A DNA stretch of 64,000 nt from Phragmites australis. Lineage: Eukaryota > Streptophyta > Magnoliopsida > Poales > Poaceae. The translations under genes and the position numbers were made by a program. The stretch's first letter is position 1, and the number at the start of each line of letters is the position of its first letter. Where the stretch lies: the NCBI RefSeq assembly GCF_958298935.1, contig NC_084922.1, positions 14,200,501 through 14,264,500 on the forward strand, read 5' to 3'. The notes beneath the pieces are model-generated. The model was not told the DNA's origin, did no database searches, and saw only the letters and a program-made list of their open reading frames with translations. Below, one piece after another: positions 55,971-64,000 of this stretch.

Positions 55971-57735
55971 ATGGATATCGGTAGGGCTCCACTTTTTGAT
56001 AGCACTAACTTCTTCCATTGGAAAACTATAATGACTTATCATTTGTAAGCCAAAGGTTTAGATATTTGGAGAATCACTGAAGAGGGGATGAGACTGCGTC
56101 TCACAAACAAGGAGACAATGCGATGCTATGGCGAAGAGTATCATACTGATGCTTTTAATCGTGTTTATTTTCTCGCCAATGTACATGATATTTGGACTAG
56201 TCTCATTGAAATAAATGAAGGTACAAAAGATGTGTGCAATAAAAAATTTCATGTGCTAGTCTTTAAGCTCAACAGTATAAAACAACTTGCACATCAAAGT
56301 GCTAATGATATGTACTCACGTTTGAATATTCTTGTCAATGAGATAAGTGGGCTAGGTTTGGCACAAATTGGAGATGATCAAGTGGTGAGAATGATACTTT
56401 AAACTCTTCTTTCAAAGTACAAGTTGATAATCTCTATTATCTATGATAAGAATAACATCAAGAAGATGACTCTAAGCAAAATAATCGATAAGATCACCAC
56501 CCATGAGATGACAATGAACATGGGGGTAGAAGCTTCTTCCTTATCCAAAGCCAAGAACCTTACTCTTACAAGCAAGCAAGAACCATGCTCACTTAAGGCA
56601 AAGATGAGGAGACAAGAGCAAGAGTTAAGCTCAAGCGAAGATGATGGTGATCAAGATGAAGAGAATGATGAAGAAGATGAGCAAAACACTTCAAGTGATG
56701 AAGAGATTGATCCTAAGGTCACTAAGCTTATCTCATAAGTGGAGAAGAACATCAAAGAGATTAATGCCAAGATTGATCATCGAATCTCCATGAAATACTT
56801 GGTCAACACAATTGATCATATCAAAAAGGAGAAGAAGATCAAGAATAAGAGGGAGATAAGGCGAAGAGGCAAAGCATTTGCAAAGATAGGAAAATGAGTG
56901 AGTGAAGATGAAGATTCAAGCTCAAGTGATGGGAGATTCACCATATACTCCTCCAAGAGAAGCTTTTCCTTAAGCTCATGATCACACAAGTGCCTTATAT
57001 TCAAAGGTATGGAAGGTAATGTAAGTGATTATGAATCTGATAAGGATTCACACTCTCAAGAAAAACTTTTTGAATTGATCAATGAGCAGCAAAGGGCCTT
57101 AAAGAAACAAGCTAAAGAACTTCAGAAATTTAATGCCCTTAATGACATTCATGCTACCTTTGTTTCTTAAACAATTATTGAGAAAATTCGAATTGCTAAA
57201 CAAGTAGCATGAAAAGCTTAAGGCAAAACTTAAGTGCATTGAATCTCCACCTAAGGTCCCTTGAAACAATCTACATCTCTATTAAATTTCAATTCTAAGG
57301 TATATGCTTCCACTTCTTGTGATGATTTGAATGATTTATCTAGCTCGCCCATTGCAATGAGATATACGTTGAGAATGTTTTTTAAGAACCATCTAATGAA
57401 CTCATTGCAAAAGAGAATGATGAGCTCAAGCAAGAAGTGAAGAAGCTCAAGGAAGACTTGGCAAGATTAAAGGGCAAAGAACATGTCCAATCTACTCAAG
57501 ATAACCATGAAAACATGGTGAACAACCTTGCAGAGGGGTCCATCATGACATGCTTCAAGTGCCATGGCCATAAGTCCTTCCAATGCAAGAAAATTAAGAA
57601 GGAGACCAAGGAGAATAAGATGATGAAGAACCTCTCAAACAAGACCTACAACCTCTACACTATAAGATCAAGACCAAGAGCAACCACTACAAACTTAAGA
57701 AGAAGGATAATGACAAGATGGTTGCACATATAGTT
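55971..57735 (+). pseudogene. Sirevirus gag, broken
   Basis: The ATG at 55971 is followed by 'FDSTNFFHWK', the usual copia gag start, but a TAA stops it at codon 26 (56046-56048). The same frame goes on (56088-56402 'IWTSLIEINEG', stop at 56400; 56424-56738 with an acidic 'EDDGDQDEENDEEDEQ' stretch, stop at 56736), then a frame change leads to a Lys-rich coiled-coil-like part (57437 on) and a zinc knuckle 'CFKCHGHKSFQC' (~57550) two residues shorter than the CX2CX4HX4C form. Gag packages the element's RNA. Pol does not follow. Confidence 0.8.
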
Positions 57736-59068
57736 GGGAGAAAGGACCAGGGGTGGAACCAACCCATTTTGGTTCCCAAAGAAGTCATCAAACATGAAGG
57801 AGTCCTAACCGGTTTGAGTTCTAAAGAATACTTAAAGTCCACGAGTGGACTAAAGGATTTGGAGACTTGGCTCACAAGATGGAGTGAAGATTCAAGCAAA
57901 AAAGTTAAGTGTACAAGTTTAGGCGTGTTGATGAAGATCATGATCATCATATACCAAAATCCCCATTCAAAGGTAAAAGAGCTAATGGTGCTAGATACAA
58001 AATCTTTTCAATTATGTATACCTCTAGCTTATCTAGGATTGCATATGCTTATTTCTATCTATTGCAATGTCTAGTGTAGATTCATCTTATGATAGGTTGC
58101 TTGTGCTTCTTTCTAACCCATGAGCAACCTACATGGTTTATTAATTGTAGGCTCTTTATATGGTACTAGTTTTATAATTTGTATCTTTTATGTGCCATGA
58201 AGCAATCGATAGGGTACCCTCCATTGTTACTAATAACAAGTGCATTTCTCCCACATTATTCAACACTTATATGCAAATATTTACGGGAAGCATAGCAAAT
58301 GGGTTGTGATTTTGGGACTAACATGTATTTCAAGTTGTATCTTTTGCAGTTTCATGGAGTAATCTACGCATTCTCAGAAGTATGTAATGCTTATTTGTCA
58401 ATTGATATCATTGTTAATTCATTTATTCATTTAAGCTACCTTCATATATAATATAACTTAAGCTTCCTATCTTTACAAATTATCTAGTTGTGCATATTTT
58501 TCTATCTTATCATATGTATGCACATATATAGGGGGAGTTTATATCATATTGTGTGAGTTTCATGAATTATGATCCATATATTTTATTGTTATTAGTACTA
58601 TATCCTTGAATTAAACCCCTTCAATTGGTATCAATTTATTGGATCATGGTTCATGAAGCTCTCTCTCATGTGCTCTAACGTTTTTCTCTTGAGTTCAACA
58701 TGTATTTGTAGCCCTTTTTTGAAGGTTGTTGATAAAGGAGGAGAATTTTGATAACCAAAGAAAGTGCAAGATGACATGTCTAGTGGAGAACAAGCAAGGA
58801 AGCAGGATGCCAAGGTTGACAGAGGGGAGAAGCTCTTGCATAGGTCAAGGGAGATAGTGGCGATGAAGAAAGAGGGAGCCACAACAAAAGGGGACAAAGT
58901 GAATACAATGTAAAGGTAAGAACAAAAGTTGGTTCCTCACAATTGATATCATTTATTATTCTTACCATACATCCAAGTAAAGTGGTAGGGCATTGTTCAT
59001 TATTTTGTGTCATTTACTTTTGGTACTATCTATTTGTCACTTATTTTGGTTGTGTTGTCATCGATCAC
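57736..59068. other. Sirevirus interior without pol
   Basis: A short open stretch at 57718-58074 ('ILVPKEVIKHEGV') may be the linker before pol, after which there is AT-rich non-coding sequence. None of the integrase, RT or RNase H motifs is found. A possible extra polypurine tract, AAAGGAGGAGAA, lies at 58734-58745; multiple such tracts before the 3' LTR are known in Sireviruses. Confidence 0.55.
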
Positions 59069-59081
59069 CAAAAAGTGGGAT
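59069..59081 (+). other. Polypurine tract before the 3' LTR
   Basis: 'CAAAAAGTGGGAT' directly precedes the LTR start TGTACC at 59082. Confidence 0.7.
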
Positions 59082-60576
59082 TGTACCAAACATGCCCTTG
59101 GGGAGATTGTAGCTACCATATTTAGGGTATTTATGTGATTTTGGTGATTAATGATAATATAGTCAATGGAACTAACATGTTTGTCAAATACATGCTTTAG
59201 TAGGTCTCATGGATGCAATACATGAAGAAGCCACCGAAGCCGGAATGAAGTTTGATCAAATTGGAGAAAGTCCTAGAGAAAGTGTACACGCCGAAACGTC
59301 CGATGCAAAAGGAGATTGTACACATCGAAGCATTTTAGCTCATGGCAAAAGTACACGCTGAAAGATCCGGTGCATGAAGCTAGTACACGTTGGAGTGTTT
59401 TGACAATGGGGAGAAAAGGTGAAGCACATCAGATGGTCCAGCGATATGGATTTGAATACGCTGGAATATTTCTTGCAGAGAAGGTTGCAAGTGTTGAAGA
59501 GTGAAGATTAATACGCCGGATGGTCCGGCGCACTGATGATATGCACGCTAGAGTATTTTGTGCAAAGAAGAAAGTGGCTCGGTTGGCAGAAGTAGTGTAC
59601 ACGCCAGATGGTAGGGTGATGGAGCTAGTGAACACGCCAGAACATCCAGTGTTCACAGAGGATTTAAGTGGGGTTCTAACAGTTAGTTTTTGAAGGATGT
59701 ACACGCCAGATGGTCTGGTGAGTACAATGCTATTTACATTGGATCATCCGGCGTATACAGTAAATTTGAGTCATTAGGGCAACGGCTAGTCCGTGGGGTT
59801 GAGGTTATAAATACCCCTCCACTCGGTCATTTGAAGGTGCTGGAGTTCAAAGAATCTCACATACACTTGATAAGACATCCAAGCCACCAAAGTGCTTAAA
59901 GTGATCATCCAAAGCAATTAAGCATAAGATTAGAGAGTGATTAGTGCTAATAGGGCTAGAGAGAGTTATTGCTAGTTGTTGCTGCCTGGAGAGTGGATCA
60001 ATGAGTAATCCTAGAGTGTGCCAAGTGGTACGCCGACACCTTGGGCCTTTGTGGTCAAGCTTGTTGTCCTTCGACTTGGTGTGAAGTGACGGCAAGACTC
60101 TTGTATGGAGACGCGAAGACCCTTGCCTCAGTGACTCAAGCTCCAAAGTAAAGACGATGGCAAGTGATTGGAAGAGAGGCTTGTAGTGAGATCTTGCATT
60201 GGTGGCTTGGTGGCTCTACCTACTTGAGGCCTTGGTAGCTCAAGGGTGGGTCGTGACCGGGTGCCGTTCGGGAGTACATCCTTGGTAGAGCTCTAACATG
60301 GACTATAGGTAGTGTTTATGCCATAGATACACAGGATAAAAATCCCTTGTGCTGAGTTTACTCTCTCTACCTTGTTGATGTTTTCGTATTTACTTACTTG
60401 CAATTTATCTTTCTAGATATGTTGCAATCTCTTTTGAATGGTAGAGTAGATACACTAGATAAATCTAGAGCACATTTAGATAGAAATTGATATAGGTTTA
60501 TCTTGTAAGTTTTTGGAGCCTATTAGTTTTAAGTCTTCTAATTCACCCTCCTCTTAGGACGTCACCGATCCCTACA
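59082..60576 (+). repeat. 3' LTR of the Sirevirus
   Basis: Colinear with the 5' LTR (start TGTACCAAACATGCCC, end CCGATCCCTACA), with frequent substitutions and small gaps, many of them in the CCGG palindromes. TATA at 59806-59813. Confidence 0.85.
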
Positions 60577-62110
60577 ACCCCCCTATTAAGCATGACCGAG
60601 GCCTAAGACAGGGAGACTTGCTCTCACTACTTCTTTTCGTCCTTGTGATCGACCCTTTGTAGTGCATCTTTGACCTTGAGGTCCAGGAGGGCCTGATCAG
60701 TCGGTTAAAAGGCTGCTCTGGCCATATTCACATATCAATGTACGATGATAAGGTCCTCTTCGTTGCCCCAATCAAGGAGCAGGTCTTGGGTTTAGCAAAA
60801 ATCCTAGATTTGTTCGGGGATGCAACAGGATTGTGCACAAATCTCAACAAGTCAACGGTGGCTCCGATCATATGTGCTCATCTTAACTTAGATGACATTC
60901 TCGCAAATTTGCCAACCAAGCGTACAAGCTTCCAAATTAAGTACTTGGGCTCCCACTCTCCACGCATCGGATGCAGAGGACAGACTTCCAACCTATCATA
61001 GACAAAGCTTCTTCCAAGCTTGCACCCTGGAAAGGAAAACTCATCGCCCCATGCGGGTGTCTCACCCTAATCAAATCGTTGCTCACCTCCCAACCAATAT
61101 ATTACATGTCTGCCTTAAAAGCCCCAAAGTGCGTGCTTAAGTCATTGGACCATAGACGCAGACAATTCCTTTGGGCCGGTTCTGAGGCTCTGACCGGGGG
61201 AAATGTAAGGTCAGCTAGAATAGAGTATGCTGCCCTACAAGTAGTGGGGGGCTAGGCATCCTTGATCTCGATAAATTCTCTTGAGCTCTTAGGCCTCGTT
61301 AGCTGTGGCAGGAATGGACTGCATGTCAGAAACATTGGGTGGTGGCGAAAGTGCCCTGCGATGACTTAGATAGGCAACTGTTTGCAGCTTCAACCAACAT
61401 CACAATCGGAAGGGCAGTGGCCATAGGACTTTGCTCCTCGCTTATTCCAAGCATCAACGACGAAGCACCTATCCTTGAAAGAGGCCATCACACATGACAC
61501 ATGGTTTTATAACACTTGGTTTCTTAACCACAATGGAATTACAAGTCAGCATATTGCTGAGCTCGTGAACTTGTGGATTGCAACCCATTGGTTTGAGCTA
61601 AAGGAAAACATCCATAATAATATTGCTTGGAAACTATCCAACCACAGCAAGTACACTGCGAGCTCGGCTTACAAGGCACAATTCTTGGGTTCTTTGGAAA
61701 CCAATTTCCATCTCCTCTTTTGGAAAGTGTGGGCTCCACCGAAGTACAAATTCTTCGCCTGGCTAGCTCAGCAAAACAAGCTTTGAACCTTGGATAGATT
61801 GGCACGCAGGGGATGGCCTCACAATGTACGATGTGTCTTGTGTAGGCATGCTTTGGAGATCGGACACCACCTTTTCACGAAGTGTAGATTCACTAAGTTT
61901 ATTTGGCAAGACCTGGCACATGAGGCGGGGCTTCCGGAGATTACGTCAGCATGCTGGCCCACAATCTCCTCAGTCCACAAATGGTGATCGGCAATGGCTT
62001 GCAGTCCAAACACCCTTAAAAGACAAATCTCTTATCATTTTGGTTTGCTAGGAGATATGAAAAGAGCGCAACGGCATGACGTTTTGGCAAGCCGAGCTAG
62101 CAGTTGGAGA
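60577..62110 (+). pseudogene. LINE reverse transcriptase, right part (split)
   Basis: Continues the RT from 54388: 'HDRGLRQGDLLS' (~60590), 'SMYDDKVLFVAP' (~60735) in place of the catalytic YADD block, 'KYLG' (~60940), 'KLAPWKGKLIAPCGCLTL' (~61010), 'QFLWAGS' (~61165), then the zinc-binding end 'KYKFFAWLAQQNKL' (~61745) and 'RCVLCRHALEIGHHLF' (~61830). Frames change near 60960 and 61255 and there are further stops. The YADD change alone would abolish activity. Confidence 0.8.
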
Positions 62111-62240
62111 TATCTCCTAGAACTTTAGGGGTGAGACTGTTTTATTTTGCGAGGTTTGCTTCTTCTGTCTTTCCATTTTTTTTCCTTGTTTTGGGTCACC
62201 TGACCCTAAAAGTTTTGCCCATCGGGTGATATTTTATTAA
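62111..62240 (+). other. LINE 3' UTR
   Basis: T-rich sequence followed by 'gggtgatattttattaaatataaaa', the kind of ending seen in grass LINEs. A long A tail is no longer present. Confidence 0.4.
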
Positions 62241-62690
62241 ATATAAAAGATAAGAAAAGGCGTGTTTCAATGATAGAGGTGGAATGACAAAAACTTACGT
62301 AACCGCGGTGTTGACACCAAAGATAGAAAGATTCTTCCCGACATGAGAAGGCACAAAAGTGACTCGCGATCGCAAGCTAGCCAAGGGTGAAGAGCTCAAT
62401 CCGACCTGACATCCAAATAGCAGTGCATGCCATTGCCACCAGCATTCTGGCCAATAATAATGCATCTTTGCCTACTCGTACGGCCACATTTTTTAAGCCA
62501 ATCTGAAAAAATGAACCAAAGTTTTTAAGCTTAATGGAAAAATTCTCGTATTCCAAATAGAGCCTTACAATTCTTCGGATTCAAGATTAGTAGTTATCTC
62601 AACATAACCAAAAAAAATGTGTGCCAACAAAATTGTGCTGGCAATAACGTTCCAATATGTATCAAATAGCACTTCAAGATGCCCAAGATA
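62241..62690. other. Intergenic, no gene recognised
   Basis: AT-rich; no ORF, repeat boundary or RNA gene seen. Confidence 0.4.
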
Positions 62691-62696
62691 CTTATG

Positions 62697-62830
62697 TATG
62701 CGAACGGGCTTACAGCCCGGTGGCAAAGTCCTAGGGAGGGACTAAGCCGGTCGGGGGTTCGAGCCCTGGTCTCGTATGACCCTGTTTCCAATAAAGACCG
62801 TAAAAATAGTTCTTACTGTTAAAAAAAAGA
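62697..62830 (+). mobile_element. tRNA-derived SINE candidate
   Basis: An A-box-like GTGGCAAAGTCC (62720-62731) and a B box GGTTCGAGCCC (62756-62766) stand 25 bases apart, with 'agggagggactaagccggt' between, followed by ~50 bases and an A8 tail (~62821-62828). The two boxes are the internal RNA polymerase III promoter. It does not fold as a full tRNA, so a SINE is more likely than a tRNA gene. Confidence 0.5.
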
Positions 62831-64000
62831 TGCTTATGTAGAGCTAATTAGAATATAAGGGTTTCACAAGAGACGGTTCAATTCTGGGAGGGACCGCCGG
62901 TGTTCCAAATAGTATATTAGATGTATAACACACTTGCAACAGGACAGGCAACTTGTACTCCAGTTTCTTATGGTACATATGTACTAGTTGTGGAACAAGT
63001 AAAATATATTTCCAGATCACAACTCTAAAATTGAAATTCTCTATTCATGATTGAATTCTAAATGAACAAATCTTTTATTGTTTAGAAAATTTCCCATTCC
63101 AACAGCAAACTATATGAATGTATTACATGGTATTAAATTAGCGTACATTACTCGAGCACTTTTAGTACAAGAATTTGATTCCTATAATTTAAACTGATAA
63201 ACGTCCAGCAAACTATTACTGAATTCTCAGCTATGATGAGTGACCATTTCTACTTTAGCGAAGACATAAATAATGTGGTGACATTAGGTCTTTTTACCTT
63301 CAAAGGAAGAAGGATGAAAGGGAGACATGCTTATTCTCTTGTGCCCACTGTGACGAGAAAGGTAGAAAACTGAACTTGTGGCATAAAATCTAGCAATGCC
63401 TAATCAGAAAACCTTTCCTTTCTACTCTCTGATGCATCATTGCATCTAAAATAGTATCTTTTTTCCTCTCTACCTCAATGTCACACTCACTGCAAATAAG
63501 TGTCATTCTAGAATGTGTACAATCAAACTATTTTAACTTTCACCAATAATATTGTTATGAATATTTAAAGTTTTAAATCGCTCATATGAAATTATATGAC
63601 AGATTTGTCACAAGAACTCACATAAGATTATATTTTTATTTTACGAATATCTACAGTTGAAATTGATGGTCCAGAATATGTTTTGTAGACCGTAGCAGCT
63701 TCCAACATATCATTTATTCAGTTTTAGAAACAAATCATTTATTTGCGACTAGAAGTCTTAAAAGAAAGGTGTAGCATTACTGAATACAGACTTGAAGAAT
63801 ATTGATTGCACCTTTTCCCAAAAAAAGAATATTTATAGTTCATCTATATAATAAAAATCGCACTGCAACAATCTGATAGATGTTAACATCCAATATGCAG
63901 AGAATATCTAGAAGAACTAGAGCACCAGGAAACCACATAATTTTTTATTGTGTAAAGAGCAGATAGGAATATAGATGAGATTTAATCATCGTCACACAAA
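62831..64000. other. AT-rich intergenic, no feature recognised
   Basis: About 1.2 kb of AT-rich sequence without long ORFs, repeats, inverted termini or RNA genes that I can support. Confidence 0.5.

Larger units (their letters stand above)
54389..60576 (+). mobile_element. Sirevirus (copia), complete ends but lacking pol
   Basis: 5' LTR 54389-55904 (1516 bases), tRNA-Met-type PBS, gag (55971 on), no integrase/RT/RNase H, a purine tract at 59069-59081 and a 3' LTR 59082-60576 (1495 bases). LTRs start TGTA and end TACA and carry CCGG palindromes, the Sirevirus mark. The LTRs differ at many positions, so the insertion is old. Flanking 5-mers AGGCC and ACCCC are a poor match, but the split LINE coding frame on either side proves the insertion point. 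It would depend on another element's enzymes. Confidence 0.85.

Noticed and set aside
62701..62780. A functional tRNA gene
   Set aside because: A and B boxes are present but acceptor and anticodon stems cannot be formed; a SINE fits better.

Overview
This window looks like nuclear DNA from a grass (Poaceae), in a region dense with transposable elements. The evidence is the mix of element types: chromovirus/Tekay-like gypsy LTRs that begin TGTAACACC, a Tat-lineage gypsy element with an antisense ORF, Sirevirus copia LTRs carrying CCGG-rich palindromes, L1-type LINEs with an RNase H tail, a Rep/helicase Helitron, and Mutator-like elements with captured gene fragments. The one likely intact host gene also has the very GC-rich, intronless style common in grasses. 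The species cannot be fixed from the sequence. No bacterial, organellar or CRISPR features are seen. All transposon reading frames examined are broken by stops, frameshifts or later insertions, so the region is an old nested pile.

Layout: 1-7003 is a minus-strand gypsy LTR split by a 5.27-kb plus-strand solo LTR (435-5707). 7004-10690 has no recognisable gene. 10883-11428 encodes a small secreted, proline/glycine-rich, probably GPI-anchored wall protein, with a ~330-bp foldback downstream (11945-12275). 12872-13060 is an antisense LINE 3' end and 13922-15641 a solo Sirevirus LTR. 15927-20602 is an internally deleted minus-strand chromovirus inserted into other LTR-like DNA that runs to 22787; 22788-24950 is another minus-strand LTR carrying a MITE. 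25838-28580 is a candidate gene-carrying Mutator-like element split by a solo LTR (26777-28272) that has a perfect target duplication and 73-bp G-box repeats. 28866-29660 is an antisense LINE/RNase H relic. 29979-31429 is a Pack-MULE with ~190-bp inverted ends enclosing part of a phytosulfokine-receptor-like LRR gene. 32755-34836 is a 5'-truncated LINE with poly(A).

36440-42744 is a decayed Helitron (Rep HUH, two-tyrosine motif, PIF1-type helicase, CTAGT end) split by a solo LTR at 37436-38904. It sits against the 3' half of a Tat-lineage gypsy element (42745-53379: integrase, antisense ORF, 108-bp tandem repeats, PPT, 3' LTR), whose LTR is itself split by another solo LTR (50729-52929). A full-length but pol-less Sirevirus (54389-60576) is inserted into the reverse-transcriptase domain of a second LINE (54240-62240). 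A SINE-like unit lies at 62697-62830; the rest is AT-rich and featureless to my reading.

Several nested insertions are dated relative to each other by target-site duplications readable in the sequence (GTCTT, CATAT, AAGTC exact; TATGA/TGTGA and GTAAG/GTAGG with one change). Unequal recombination leaving solo LTRs has clearly been the main removal process here. The most interesting signals are the Pack-MULE with receptor fragment, the foldback beside the host gene, the Helitron relic with introns, and the CACGTG-bearing repeats in a solo LTR promoter.
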